Shown: positions 28,377 to 37,979 of the stretch, piece by piece
Position numbering within the stretch: position 1 is the first letter of the stretch
Layout: each line of letters opens with the position of its first letter
Assembly (NCBI RefSeq): GCF_000317835.1
Contig: NC_019789.1
Location: forward strand, 372,001-436,000
Source: Deinococcus peraridilitoris DSM 19664
GTDB lineage: Bacteria; Deinococcota; Deinococci; Deinococcales; Deinococcaceae
Reading direction: 5' to 3'
DNA: 64,000 nt
Notes under the pieces: generated by a model
The model's input: the letters and a program-made list of their open reading frames with translations, nothing else
The model's database searches: none
Told to the model about the DNA's origin: nothing
Position numbers and translations under genes: made by a program

Positions 28377-28958
28377 TCAGGGGTGAGAGTGGTAGGGACA
28401 GTTCCTGCTCAGGGCCAAATTGCGAAGCGTGTTACATACCATGCTCCAACGTGCCCGCTTGCCCATGGAACAGGCGTTCAGGGGTTCGGAAGCGTCAGCG
28501 CGTGGCGAGCTGCTCGCCTGGAGGGTCCAGCACTCAAACTGACACTCGGGGGAGGCATGAGCAAAGGCGAGTTGGTGTGGCGGGAGGCGACGCACGGACG
28601 AGGTATGCAGGAACGGCGCACCGGCAGGATTCATCATGCCACACACGTCTGACAGCGCCACGAATGCGATGAACCTGGCAGTCGCCAGGGCGTACGGCTC
28701 CAAGATGCATCCGTCCATCCGGGATAAGTCAGACGCACGCAATTCGCCCACGCTGTCCTGAAACGCCACGAGCGCCTGCTCCAGTTCCGGGCTGAATGTC
28801 GCGTCCTCCAGATCGTCCAACGGGAGCAGGCCCATCACATCATCGTTGGCGTCCGCCAAGTCACCTTGCGAGTCTTCAGTCACGTCAGGCCAGGCTGGCG
28901 TTGGTGTCTCGGGAGGCTGCTCGATGGTGAGGGCGTGTATCTGGGTGTATCTGGTCAT
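28377..28958 (-). CDS. Hypothetical protein co-transcribed with the MFS exporter
   Basis: About 193 residues from ATG 28958; GGAGG sits only one base from the start, so the true start may differ. Acidic N-terminal half (WPDVTEDSQGDLADANDD). The C-terminal KRARWSMVCNTLRN weakly resembles a CGNR zinc-binding motif, but the expected CSM...CGNR pattern is incomplete. If related, it could be a regulator of the exporter, which is speculative. The stop lies 11 bp before the transporter start. Confidence 0.5.
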   Translation of the reverse strand: MTRYTQIHALTIEQPPETPTPAWPDVTEDSQGDLADANDDVMGLLPLDDLEDATFSPELEQALVAFQDSVGELRASDLSRMDGCILEPYALATARFIAFVALSDVCGMMNPAGAPFLHTSSVRRLPPHQLAFAHASPECQFECWTLQASSSPRADASEPLNACSMGKRARWSMVCNTLRNLALSRNCPYHSHP

Positions 28959-29300
28959 GCCTCCACTGTCAGCTGACTTAACGGAATGCACGGACGTTTT
29001 TTGATGAGAGCCGTTCGGGACCCGTTGTCCGCGTTTCTCGTTCGATTGCCGCTGAACAGGGCAGGAACGCGTAGCAACTGGTGGTTGGAAGCGGGCAGAG
29101 TGACGACCTGACGTGGCACGGGTTGTGCAGGGAAAGTCCAGGCGCGTCCTCGCCTGGTGGCGCGGGGGATATGGTGTGGCGCGACGGCAGCGGCGCACCG
29201 GACGGGTACATGAAGCGCAAGTAGGGTCGGCGGGCGTACGCCGACGAGGGCAAGCCGGTGAATGGCTGTCTGCACCTCATTCCCGTCGTGTTCCTGACGT
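28959..29300. other. Intergenic, probable promoter region
   Basis: About 340 bp between the large kinase and the small gene upstream of the exporter. Contains the putative promoter of the minus-strand exporter operon. A short plus-strand stretch reading YADEGKPVNGCLHLIPVVFL around 29240-29300 may be a gene remnant. Nothing else is recognisable. Confidence 0.4.
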
Positions 29301-32300
29301 TCAGGCGTCCCCGGCCGCGCGCAGGGTGAAGTGAAACGTGCTGCCCACCCCGACCTTTGATGTCGCCCAGAGGCGCCCACCGTGCCGCTCCACGATCTTC
29401 TGGCAGATGCCCAGCCCGAGCCCCGTCCCCTCGAACTTCTCACGGGTGTGCAGACGCCTGAACAGCTCGAAGATCTGATCCAGGTACTGCTCGTCGATAC
29501 CGATGCCGTTGTCCGACACGCTGAACTGCCACCACTCACCGTCCCGCACGGCGTTCACACGCACTTCAGGCGTGACACCCGCACGCGAGAACTTGACGGC
29601 GTTTCCCAACAGATTCTGGAAGAGTTGTGCGAGCTGCGGTCCATCCCCCAGTACCACCCCGAGCTCACCCCACGTGACGTGCGCCTGCGTCTCGGTCAGG
29701 CGACGCTCCAGGCGCGCCAGCGCTTCTGACAGCGGCGCCCGCACGTCCACGGACCGCAGCGGCACCCGGTCCCCGCTGATGCGTGAGTACGTCAGCAGGT
29801 CATCGACCAGAGCCTTCATGCGTTCGGTGCCTTTGAGGGTCATGTCGAGAAACAGCTGCCCGCGCTCATCGAGCGTCGCACCGTACCGTTGCTTGAGCAG
29901 CCCCGTGAAGCTCGACACGGTCCGGATCGGTTCAATCAGGTCATGGGACGTGATGTACGCGAACCGCTCGAGCTCGGTGTTGCTGCGCTCCAGTTCCGCG
30001 TTGGTCCGCATCAGGTCCGCCGTGCGTTCCTGCACGCGCCACTCGAGCGCTTCGGTCACCTCACGCAAGCGCGCCTCGGTTCGCTTTCGTTCGGTGATGT
30101 CGATGACCGTGCCGATGAATCGCAGGGCGCGGTCGTCTTCGAAGAACACCCGGCCTTTGGCGGCGATCCAGCGTTCCACGCCATCCTCAAGGCCGATGGT
30201 GCGGTACTCGATGTCGTACTCGCCCGGCCCGCCCACCTCCAGCGCGGTTGCCACGGCCGCTTCGACGCGCGAGCGGTCCTCGGGATGCAATCCGGCGAGG
30301 AACGCCGTCTCGAACGTCACTTCCGCCTCCGGCGACAGCCCGAACAGCGCCTTGGTGCGCGTGTCCCAGCGCAGCACGTCACGCAGCAGGTCGTAATCCC
30401 AGGTGCCGATCGCTGCTGCCTCCGTCGCGATACGCAGGCGGTCCTCGCTTTCACGAAGTGCGGATTCCGCGGCCTGGCGTTCGGTCAGGTCCTGCATCGC
30501 GCCGATCATCCGCACGGCGCGGTCCTGCGCGTCCCGCAAGACCGCGCCGCGATCGTGCACCTCGGCGTACGAGCCGTCCGCGCGCCGAAAGCGGTACTCG
30601 TCCGACCACGTTTCGCCCGCGCCGCCGATGACGGCTTGAATGCCTGCCACGACCCGCTCGCGGTCGTCCGGGTGGATGTTCGCCTTCCACCATGCCCCCG
30701 ACGAGCCGACCTCATGTGACGAATAACCAAAGCGGAACTGCACCGCCTCGTTCCAGAGGATGTGGCCGCACGAGAGATCCCAATCCCAGATCGTGTCATT
30801 CGTGGCGTGGACTGCCAGCCGGTACCGCTGTTCGCTTTCGCGCAAGGCGGCAAGGGCCGCGCGGCGTTCCTCGGCGTCGAGCAGCACGCCGGGAAAGGAC
30901 AGCGGCGAGCCGTCCGCAGCTTTGTCAACGCGGCCATTCGCTTCGATCCAGTAGTAGCGCCCATCGTGCCGCCGCACGCGGTACTGGTGGGCGTACGGCC
31001 CACCGCGCGTGATGGCCGCGTCGATCGCTGCGATGAGTTCAGGCCGGTCGTCCGGGTGGACGGTCGCGATGACCTGCTCGAGGCTGAGACCTTCGCGCCC
31101 AAGGGCCGAGTCGAGCCCGAAATTCACCGCGAAGCCCTCGTCGACGGTGAAGCGGTCACTTGGGAGGTCCCAGAACCACGTGCCGAGAATCGCGCCAGCT
31201 GACAAGGCGAGCTGCACGCGCTCAGCGTTTTCCTGGACCGTCCTTTCAGCGCGGATCTGTTTGGTCACGTCCTGCTCCGCAACCACGCCACCGATAATGG
31301 TGCCTTCGGCATCACGGATCGGCGCGGCGTTGTTGAGGTAGTAGCGTCGCTCGTGCAGCGTGGCCCGCTCGCCTGGTGGTCTGGTGTCACCGAAGGGTTG
31401 AAACTCCACGAGTTCACTTCGCACGATCTCACCGTGCAGCAGTGCGCGGGTCATCGCCCAGTCAGCCGCGCTGAGGCGATCGCCCGTGTCCGGATTCCAG
31501 CCGACCCAATCGCCGTACTGCTCCCAACGCGTCGTTTCGGGTGGCACGCCCCACAGCTCGCGGTGAGCGGTGTTGTCGCGCAGCAAGCGACCCGTCGCAT
31601 CAGCGATGGTCACACCCACTGGGAGCGCGTCGAGCATTGCCGAGAGCAGCGCCTCGCTGGCGCGCAGTTGCGCTTCGGTCGCCTTGCTCTCGGAGATGTC
31701 CTCCACGACGCAGATCTCGTAGTTGGGGCGTCCCCGCGCGTCCCGCACGAGCGACAGGGTCAAGCGCGTCCAGACGGTGTGGCCGTGCTTGTGCATGAAG
31801 CGCTTCTCGACGGTGTACGTTTCGAGCTCACCGGCCGCCATGCGCCGGAACGGCACGAGGTCGAGGTCCACGTCGTCCGGATGCGTGATTTCCGTCCAGG
31901 GTGTCGTGAGCAACTCGTCGCGTAAGTAGCCGGTGATACGGCACAGCGCGTCATTCACCTCGAGAAAACGCGCGCCTTCGAACGCGACGCGCGCGACACC
32001 GACTGCGGCTTGCTCGAACACGGCGCGGTAGTGTTCCACTTCCGTTTCGAGTGAGGTGACATCGAGCTGCACGCGGTGGAGGGTTCCGGCGAGGACGTCG
32101 GCGAGCGTGAGCAGGAACGTGCGTTCCGCTTCGGAGACGTCGTGCTGCTCGAGGTAGCCGACAGTGAGGACGCCCCGGACGTGACCGTCCGCACGTAGGG
32201 GAATGAGGACCAGCGTTCGCGCGGGAGGCGGTTGAGGCGACACGAGATGCGGGTAGCGCGCCGCGAACGCCTCGAAGGGGAGGATCAGCGGCTGCCCGGT

Positions 32301-32915
32301 GAGTAGCACGTCGGCGGCAGGGACGTCGGCGTCGTGGGGCAGCACGCGAAACACGCCGAGGCACGCTTCCGGGTAACCGAAGGCGCCGACGAGGTGCAAC
32401 CCGTCGTCTTTCAGCAGTGTGATGGTGGCGCACGGGGCGTGCAGGGCACGCGCGCAGTCGGGCAGTACCTTCAGGACGTCCGGCACGTCCTGCGCATGGG
32501 AGAGCCTGGCGGTAACGAGGTGCAGCAGCGTAACGCGCGCTTCGGCGTCTTTCAGCGCGTGGATGTCGTGAAGGGTGCCGACGATGTAGGCGAGGCGCTC
32601 ACGGTCGAAGGTGGGTTGGCTTTGCACGCAGTGCCAGTGGTAGGTGCCGTTTTTCGTGCGCAGCCGCAGTTCGTGCTGGGTGGGTTTCCCGTCGTGCCAC
32701 TCGCGTGCCCAAAGGGTGAGGGCGTGCTCACGGTCGTCGGGATGGATCAGCTCGGCGAAGCCATACCCGAGCAGCTCTTCCGTGCTGACGCCACTGTGGA
32801 GGGTGAGGGCGCGGTTGACGAAGAGGGCCGCGCCGTTCGCGTCGCTGACGTACGCTGGGAGGGGCAGGGCATCGAGCAGCAAGAAGGACGGTTGCGCCGT
32901 CGGCTGATCCGGCAT
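29301..32915 (-). CDS. Large multi-PAS/GAF hybrid-sensor histidine kinase (1204 aa)
   Basis: Start ATG 32915 (MPDQPTAQPSF); a longer frame to 33005 adds residues unlike the family. Order: PAS about 10-110, GAF about 125-285, PAS about 300-415 (HPDDVDLDL), PAS about 430-540, PAS about 560-690 (HPDDRPELI), PAS about 690-815, PAS about 820-945, HisKA with YITSHDLIEPIRTV, HATPase with LLGNAVKF, DNGIGIDEQYLDQIFELF and GTGLGLGICQKIVERHGG. No membrane helix. Phytochrome-type kinase core as in Deinococcus sensors. No receiver gene adjoins it. Confidence 0.92.
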   Translation of the reverse strand: MPDQPTAQPSFLLLDALPLPAYVSDANGAALFVNRALTLHSGVSTEELLGYGFAELIHPDDREHALTLWAREWHDGKPTQHELRLRTKNGTYHWHCVQSQPTFDRERLAYIVGTLHDIHALKDAEARVTLLHLVTARLSHAQDVPDVLKVLPDCARALHAPCATITLLKDDGLHLVGAFGYPEACLGVFRVLPHDADVPAADVLLTGQPLILPFEAFAARYPHLVSPQPPPARTLVLIPLRADGHVRGVLTVGYLEQHDVSEAERTFLLTLADVLAGTLHRVQLDVTSLETEVEHYRAVFEQAAVGVARVAFEGARFLEVNDALCRITGYLRDELLTTPWTEITHPDDVDLDLVPFRRMAAGELETYTVEKRFMHKHGHTVWTRLTLSLVRDARGRPNYEICVVEDISESKATEAQLRASEALLSAMLDALPVGVTIADATGRLLRDNTAHRELWGVPPETTRWEQYGDWVGWNPDTGDRLSAADWAMTRALLHGEIVRSELVEFQPFGDTRPPGERATLHERRYYLNNAAPIRDAEGTIIGGVVAEQDVTKQIRAERTVQENAERVQLALSAGAILGTWFWDLPSDRFTVDEGFAVNFGLDSALGREGLSLEQVIATVHPDDRPELIAAIDAAITRGGPYAHQYRVRRHDGRYYWIEANGRVDKAADGSPLSFPGVLLDAEERRAALAALRESEQRYRLAVHATNDTIWDWDLSCGHILWNEAVQFRFGYSSHEVGSSGAWWKANIHPDDRERVVAGIQAVIGGAGETWSDEYRFRRADGSYAEVHDRGAVLRDAQDRAVRMIGAMQDLTERQAAESALRESEDRLRIATEAAAIGTWDYDLLRDVLRWDTRTKALFGLSPEAEVTFETAFLAGLHPEDRSRVEAAVATALEVGGPGEYDIEYRTIGLEDGVERWIAAKGRVFFEDDRALRFIGTVIDITERKRTEARLREVTEALEWRVQERTADLMRTNAELERSNTELERFAYITSHDLIEPIRTVSSFTGLLKQRYGATLDERGQLFLDMTLKGTERMKALVDDLLTYSRISGDRVPLRSVDVRAPLSEALARLERRLTETQAHVTWGELGVVLGDGPQLAQLFQNLLGNAVKFSRAGVTPEVRVNAVRDGEWWQFSVSDNGIGIDEQYLDQIFELFRRLHTREKFEGTGLGLGICQKIVERHGGRLWATSKVGVGSTFHFTLRAAGDA

Positions 32916-33175
32916 GGCATGAGAATACCGAGGTTTTTGTGAAAAATGCTTGGCGCGCATCTTCATGAAGCGCGCGTGTTGCCCGTCGCTTGGGATGCTG
33001 ACCACGCGAGGCGATCACTTGCGTGCATTTCGTCGGCGCGGCGCTTGGCATCCTACCGCGCCTCGTCGAGTGACTTATTCGTCTCGCTCAGGCGGCGTCC
33101 ATCTCGGCCTGTCGGCGCGCCCTCCTTGGCCCGCGCCGCCACCCAGCTGGGTTCCACAAGGCGAGAACGCCGTGC

Positions 33176-33765
33176 TCACCGCCACTGTCGGCCCCGAAAC
33201 CCTTCGGATCCTGCTGGCGAATGCCGCAACCCAACGCGCAAGAGGTACTGCTGAAGCCGCTCACGCAACCGCCCAGCCGCCGCGCGAACCTCACTTTCGT
33301 TCACGCCGAAATCCAACCAGACCTTGCTGGGCTCGTCCTCAAACACGTCATGTTGGAGCTCGTGCCAAATTGGCGGCAGCAACTCGGCGGCCAGATACAC
33401 CCGTGGTATCATCGCCGCGCCGCTCGGGTGACCGTTGAGGACCGCTATACCCAAGTTGGGTTCGGTGAAGGAGATCCGGGTGGTAAGCCTGGTCTTACGC
33501 CAGGTAGCGAACACCTCAGTGTGGTCCGCGACCTCTGCCAACCAGTCGATCAACCCTGCACCTCGAAGGTCGTCAGGGCCGGGTCCGTGAGCTTCCAGAC
33601 GCGGGCAGCATGTTGGAGCCGCACGCGGACACGCAGCCAGTCAGAATCCCACTCCTGACTGGTGAGGTGAGGAAACTGATAGCCGACAAGATCCAGTTGG
33701 AATGAGACTCGACCGGCTTCAAACTGCATGCTTATTACCGTGTACCCCCAAGGCAGGCCGCCCAC
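33176..33765 (-). pseudogene. WapI-like immunity protein gene split by a frameshift
   Basis: The first frame (33550-33765) encodes FQLDLVGYQF...WDSDWLRVRVRLQHAARVW followed by KLTDPALTTFEVQG, then stops. The second frame begins at an overlapping TTG (TTGA) and continues IDWLAEVADHTEVF to QQYLLRVGLRH. Together they make one protein with the DWL.V.V...W...DP.LTT.E....WL pattern of WapI-family immunity proteins. No toxin gene is nearby. It is either an inactivated orphan immunity gene or a sequencing indel near 33552. Confidence 0.6.
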
Positions 33766-33925
33766 GCCTCAAGACGATTGTGATTGTGTCACTCCGTGCT
33801 TGGAGGTGCTCCTCGATTCTGCTGGTGTCCAATGGACTGGTTGTACAGTTCGTGAAGTGCTCGCACGGCTGCCCATTCACCCTGAAGACGACGAGCAGTT
33901 ACCCATCGCCGTCTATGTGCTTTAG
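33728..33925 (+). CDS. Small ORF of unknown function
   Basis: 65 residues, MLITVYPQGRPPTPQDDCDC through VREVLARLPIHPEDDEQLPI and ending AVYVL. The acidic C-terminal part looks protein-like, but no ribosome site is visible and the start overlaps the minus-strand immunity-like gene. It may be the tail of a gene whose beginning is lost. Confidence 0.3.
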   Translation: MLITVYPQGRPPTPQDDCDCVTPCLEVLLDSAGVQWTGCTVREVLARLPIHPEDDEQLPIAVYVL

Positions 33926-33971
33926 ATGTTGAAATTGGCGATGGTTTGCTGGAGGCGGTGGCGTTTGGCGG

Positions 33972-34415
33972 TCAGTAGCGGCGTACGAGCACCACCCCTA
34001 CGATCAGTAACGCGAGGCCCAGCAAGCGGCCCGGGGAAAGCGGGTGGGTCCTCATTCCCATCAACCCGAAGTGCTCCAGCAGGCTGGCGATCAGCAGTTG
34101 ACCCAGCACGATCAAGCCGAGGAGGGTCGCTGTCCCCAGGCGGGGCGCGAGGGCCGTGAGGCCCAGCAGGTACGTGGCGCCGAACAAACCGCCCAGCCAG
34201 GCCCACCAGGGTACGGGCGTAGCAATCAGGCTGGAAACGTTCCCGGGCCGGAACAGGAGTACGTAGGTGCCGAGCACCAGCAGGGTCACGATCACGCTGA
34301 TCAAAGCCCCCCAGGCTGGGTGTCCCGCTGCGCTGCCGAGCCGGGCGTTGGCGGCAGCCTGGAGGGGCACGACAACCCCGGCGAGCAGGGCGAAGAGTAC
34401 CGCCAGCCAGATCAA
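33972..34415 (-). CDS. DMT-family small transporter (DUF606/YdcZ-like)
   Basis: 147 residues from TTG 34415, with GAGGAAAACGC upstream. Five membrane helices. N-terminal LAGVVVPLQAAANARLGSAAGHPAWGALISV and WWAWLGGLFGATYLLG are hallmarks of the YdcZ/DUF606 family, half-size relatives of drug/metabolite transporters. C-terminal LIVGVVLVRRY. Substrate unknown. Upstream 34430-34640 is an AT-rich region with probable promoter elements. Confidence 0.85.
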   Translation of the reverse strand: MIWLAVLFALLAGVVVPLQAAANARLGSAAGHPAWGALISVIVTLLVLGTYVLLFRPGNVSSLIATPVPWWAWLGGLFGATYLLGLTALAPRLGTATLLGLIVLGQLLIASLLEHFGLMGMRTHPLSPGRLLGLALLIVGVVLVRRY

Positions 34416-34723
34416 GCGTTTTCCTCAATTTGCATGCGGCAACCTCCTGTGACTTGAGTCGCGGTTTTCGCGGCACTTCCTCTGCCGCACCCCTGGTTGC
34501 AGTCTTTGGTGTTCGTCCAAGTGGTGCTTCACTCCCGGCTGTGATGGTGCGGCTGAGGTGAGGGCAGGCTCCAGAAAAGAAGCACAATGTTCGCACTACA
34601 GTTTATACAGTAATATATTTCTCATACCGAATTGCTTTGACAACCGACACTGACGCCATTCCGGCACGCCGGACAGCTGCCACTCAGAATAAACGCCACT
34701 ACACCCCGCAATCCGGAGGAACG

Positions 34724-34879
34724 CATGAACTCCTTGAACCCGTCCAGCTTGGCACCCTCACCCTACCGAACCGCATCGCGATGGCCCCCATGACCCGCAG
34801 CCACGCTTTCGATACCATCCCCACACCCTGACGGCGGAATAGAATACTACGCGCAACGCGCTGGCGCCGGCCTGATCAT
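34724..34879 (+). pseudogene. N-terminal stub of an Old Yellow Enzyme (NemA-type)
   Basis: The frame reads HELLEPVQLGTLTLPNRIAM then APMTRSHAFDTIPTP. After a one-base shift it reads PDGGIEYYAQRAGAGLIIR. This is the start of an NADH:flavin oxidoreductase, about the first 55 residues, cut off near 34880 where transposase sequence begins. A second small shift near the ATG at 34724 separates the start from the body. Confidence 0.75.
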
Positions 34880-35171
34880 CAGGGTGGTGCTGTACGCCGT
34901 GCTCGGCGACCTCAAGCTGCCAGTAGGCGACCACGTGTATAAACTGCTGATCAAGCTCGGTTTCAGCGTGCAGAAACCCGGCAAGAAGCCTGTAGAGCGC
35001 GACAAGCCGGCGATTCACACCTGGTCGAGAACCAAGGGCGTGGAGATCAGCAAAAAAAGTCGAGGCGGGCCTGACGCTTGTCTGTCTGGGCGAAAGCGGC
35101 TTCAGCGCCTCAAGGTGGCGCTGATCATCCTGGCGTACAACCTCAAATTCCGCGACCTGGCCTCACCATAA
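34880..35171 (+). mobile_element. IS630-like transposase remnant, internally deleted (remnant copy 2)
   Basis: Encodes LPVGDHVYKLLIKLGFSVQK and KPVERDKPAIHTW, which resemble the winged-helix of IS630-type transposases. In a shifted frame after a run of A it reads VEAGLTLVCLGESGFS (normally LDESGF, the first catalytic acid region). It then jumps to the 3-prime end [20 protein letters not shown] at about 35115-35171. It abuts the Old Yellow Enzyme stub and probably inactivated it. Confidence 0.65.
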
Positions 35172-35264
35172 AATTCCGCCCGCTGCAACCCCTATTCGCG
35201 GTCAATGATCAGCGGTGAACAGGGCTGTCTTGCGTCTGTTGCTGTGCTTCGCATAGAGTCATTC

Positions 35265-35672
35265 ATGAATACTGAACCTCAAAAGTCCGATATTGATCCC
35301 TTAACACGGCCTGAGGTCGCTCTCCGTCGTCCCTACGCACTGACACGGCAAGCCGCAGGCCTCTTGTTCATCTCCGGACAGGTTGGCCTTGATCCTGAGA
35401 CGCAGCAGCTTGTGCCAGGTGGCTTTCCCGCCGAGTTTGGGCAGATGATGACCAATCTTCAGCGCATCCTTACGGAGCATCAACTCACCCTTCGTGATCT
35501 GGTCAGCGTCAACGTCTACCTGACGGCCCCAGATGACTACACGAGGCTGAACGAGTTGTACCTCGCGGCTTTCGATGATGCCCTGCCGACGCGCACCACT
35601 GTGGTTGTTCGGGCACTTCCCCTGGGTGCCACGGTCGAAATTCAGAGTGTGGCCGCCTTGACTGGAGCATGA
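35265..35672 (+). CDS. RidA family enamine/imine deaminase
   Basis: 135 residues from ATG 35265 (earlier in-frame ATG at 35205 adds non-family residues). RidA features: LLFISGQVGLDPETQQLVPG, NLQRILTEHQLTLRDLVSVNVYLT, and PTRTTVVVRALPLGATVEIQ with the conserved Arg that contacts the substrate carboxylate. RidA hydrolyses 2-aminoacrylate released by PLP ammonia-lyases. It overlaps the downstream ammonia-lyase gene by 4 bp (ATGA), a fitting partnership. Confidence 0.9.
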   Translation: MNTEPQKSDIDPLTRPEVALRRPYALTRQAAGLLFISGQVGLDPETQQLVPGGFPAEFGQMMTNLQRILTEHQLTLRDLVSVNVYLTAPDDYTRLNELYLAAFDDALPTRTTVVVRALPLGATVEIQSVAALTGA

Positions 35673-36676
35673 ACGCTATGACCTTCAGCGAACTGAGCCT
35701 TTCTGCGCTGCGCGAGGCCCACGCCCGCCTGGCAGGCGGAGTGCTGCTCACACCCGTGTGGCACTGGCAGACGGGCGTCATTGCCGAGCAATTGGTTCCC
35801 GAAACTGAAGTCTGGTTGAAGCTGGAACTGTGGCAGAAAACGGGCACATTCAAGCTGCGGGGCGCACTGAACTCTATCGAGGCACTGGATGAGGCGGCGC
35901 GGGCCCGGGGGGTCACGGCGGTGAGTGCCGGGAATCATGCCATTGCCGTGGCTTACGCGGCACGCGAAGCGGGCGTCAGCGCCAAGGTGGTGATGTTGCA
36001 GCACTCCAATCCAGCCCGGGTTCAGGCCTGCCAGGCGCTCGGCGCAGAGGTGCACCTGGCCCCGGACGTCCACCAGGCGTTCGAGCGGGTCCACACCATT
36101 CAGGTACACGAAGGCCGCACCCTGATTCACCCGTTTGAGGGTCCGCTGACGTCGCAGGGTACCGCGGGCGTGGGACTGGAATTTATGGATCAGGTGCCGG
36201 ACCTGGACGCAGTGATCGTGCCTGTCGGTGGGGGAGGCCTGATCTCTGGCGTGGCAGCAGCGGTGAAGCACCTCCGGCCGCAGTGTCAGGTGTTCGGGGT
36301 GGAACCACTGGGTGCGGACTCGCTGTTTCAAAGCTTGAATGCCGGTGAGCCGGTTCGCCTGGAGCGGGTGGCGACGATTGCGGACAGTCTGGGTGCGCCG
36401 TTTGCCTTGCCTTACTCGTTTGAGGTGTGCCGGACGTTTGTGGATGAGGTGGTGCGGGTGTCAGACGACGATCTGTGCCGGGCCATGTTCTACCTGTTCC
36501 GAGACATGAAACTGGTCACGGAACCGGCAACCGCGGCGGGAACGGCGGCCTTGCTCGGACCGCTGAAGGAGCGCTTGAACGGGAAACGGGTGGGAATTGT
36601 GGCGTGCGGTGCCAATATTGATGCGGCGTCGTTCGACACCCATCTTGAGCGTGGGCAGGCGTTGGTCGGGCTGTGA
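35669..36676 (+). CDS. Threonine/serine ammonia-lyase (PLP fold type II)
   Basis: 335 residues. PLP lysine in WQKTGTFKLRGALNSI (about residue 60, consensus SFKxRGA), SAGNHAIAVAYAAREAG at about 89-105, the glycine loop VPVGGGGLISGVAAA at about 188-202, and CGANID near 310. This is the short form without an ACT domain, so catabolic or racemase-like. It makes 2-oxobutyrate or pyruvate through an enamine that the coupled RidA would clear. Serine racemase is an alternative. Confidence 0.9.
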   Translation: MNAMTFSELSLSALREAHARLAGGVLLTPVWHWQTGVIAEQLVPETEVWLKLELWQKTGTFKLRGALNSIEALDEAARARGVTAVSAGNHAIAVAYAAREAGVSAKVVMLQHSNPARVQACQALGAEVHLAPDVHQAFERVHTIQVHEGRTLIHPFEGPLTSQGTAGVGLEFMDQVPDLDAVIVPVGGGGLISGVAAAVKHLRPQCQVFGVEPLGADSLFQSLNAGEPVRLERVATIADSLGAPFALPYSFEVCRTFVDEVVRVSDDDLCRAMFYLFRDMKLVTEPATAAGTAALLGPLKERLNGKRVGIVACGANIDAASFDTHLERGQALVGL

Positions 36677-36766
36677 GATCTCTTTGAAGGATCGATCTGA
36701 CACATTTGAGATCACGGCGCCGGGTCTGCGGCAGGTGCCAATGGCCAGGCGCCGAAGTCCCGGCGC

Positions 36767-36961
36767 TCAGTACCCCACATCTGGAGTTGAGTGGTGTACT
36801 GGAGCGGCAAAAGGCTGCATGACGAGGGACAGGAGCGCAGCTCGATCACACGTCTCCCAGCGTAGAGCGGCAGCAAAACGCTCCAGGCCGTACTTGACAA
36901 GCCTCACCGCGCCCCGCCCATGCCGTTTGCGCTTGATGGGCCGCTGCGCGGGGTGCCACAC
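36767..36961 (-). pseudogene. Transposase-like C-terminal fragment
   Basis: The minus strand encodes VWHPAQRPIKRKRHGRGAVR, LVKYGLERFAAALRWETCDR and AALLSLVMQPFAAPVHHSTP, which looks like the C-terminus of an IS4-type transposase. No N-terminal part exists. It borders repeat copy B directly. Confidence 0.4.
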
Positions 36962-36977
36962 ACCGACACGCCAACGC

Positions 36978-37245
36978 TAGAGCGTTTGTCCATTCCACCC
37001 TTGGAGGAAGACACTCCATCAATTCCATTGTCTTGGGCAGAACGGACGCCCTTAAGGACGCCTGCCCGCGTCTTGGGCAGAACGGCGCCCTTCAGGACGC
37101 CTGCCCGCTTCCAAACGCTCCTGGTCAAGGTCACTCGCTCCCCGCGCTGACAGCGTGCCCAAAAGCGGTTTCGGGCACTGCGCGCTCTCCGCTCGGTCAA
37201 AAACATTGATCAAAAACCGATCAATGTCTTTGACAACCGCTTTAA
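36978..37245. repeat. Dispersed repeat, copy B (268 bp)
   Basis: Matches copy A at 26324-26672 over its whole length. Bounded on the left part by GAGCGTTTG (36980-36988) and CAAACGCTC (37112-37120). Holds two hairpin units, 37030-37069 and 37070-37108, with pairing ends GGGCAG and CTGCCC. The terminal stem carries GTCAAAAACAT against ATGTCTTTGAC, so one pair is lost relative to copy A. Confidence 0.8.
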
Positions 37246-37604
37246 CGTCACGGATATGGGTCCCAGAATTTAGGCCAGGAGGCAAGGGAGGTTCCCGGAC
37301 GCCACCTCACGATAATCTTACAAACCTGCTCGACAACGAGGCGCAGGCATGTTAAGAGGAGCAACTCCTCCTGTCCGTTCTATTCTCCTCGGCGTGACCA
37401 CTTGGCTGCTCAGGTCGGGCACCGCCATTAACAACCTATGCGTCCTCCGCAGGCCCGTATCGCGCGGGCTCGCGGAGCCGGAGGAGCGCAAAGTCCTATC
37501 GTTTCCTCGTAGCCGCCGTACCGTGCGGTCGTGACATTGAAGGCATGCGCGGCGAGTTGTGAGCGGCTACTCAGATCGAATAGTACTTTTAAGTCATATG
37601 ATAT
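37246..37604. promoter_or_regulatory. Intergenic with AT-rich promoter of the toxin-antitoxin pair
   Basis: About 360 bp with no gene. A small inverted repeat, AGGAG...CTCCT, lies near 37355-37370. The last 50 bp are strongly AT-rich: TATGAT at 37597-37602 and TATATT at 37611-37616 are -10 candidates just before the toxin gene. This suggests a very short or absent leader. Confidence 0.4.
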
Positions 37605-37976
37605 GTGTGTTATATTTTATGCGTAACGTGGACGATCATTCTTCTGGACGAAGTCACCGCCTGGTTCGACAGCCTCGATGATGAAACGACTCAACTGGTT
37701 ACCAGCGCCATTGACATGCTCGAAGAACGCGGCCCAAGCCTTGGACGCCCCATGGTTGACACTCTCGAAGGAACCAACCTGCCGAACCTCAAAGAGCTTT
37801 GTCCCGGTTCCAGTGGCCGCAGTGAAATCCGCATTCTTTTCGTAGCGCCGGGCATCCTCCTGACGGCTGGCGACAAGACAGGACATTGGAAGCGGTGGTA
37901 CAAGGAACATATTCCCATCGCTGAGGCCCATTGCCACGAAGGGCTGAAAGACGATCGCGACCAAGAGGAGTTGTAA
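37605..37976 (+). CDS. higB: HigB-like (RelE/Gp49 family) toxin
   Basis: 123 residues from GTG 37605; the exact start is uncertain because no ribosome site is visible. The family pattern is clear: WTIILLDEVTAWFDSLDDET, AIDMLEERGPSLGRPMVDTL, LKELCPGSSGRSEIRILFVA and LLTAGDKTGHWKRWYKEHIP. RelE-fold ribosome-dependent mRNA interferase. The toxin gene precedes the antitoxin, the order typical of HigBA, with a 3-bp gap. Confidence 0.88.
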   Translation: MCYILCVTWTIILLDEVTAWFDSLDDETTQLVTSAIDMLEERGPSLGRPMVDTLEGTNLPNLKELCPGSSGRSEIRILFVAPGILLTAGDKTGHWKRWYKEHIPIAEAHCHEGLKDDRDQEEL

Positions 37977-37979
37977 AAC

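Noticed and set aside
26857..28386. 509-codon plus-strand ORF
   Set aside because: Antisense to the Bcr/CflA transporter; Gln/Glu/Gly-rich and without family resemblance.
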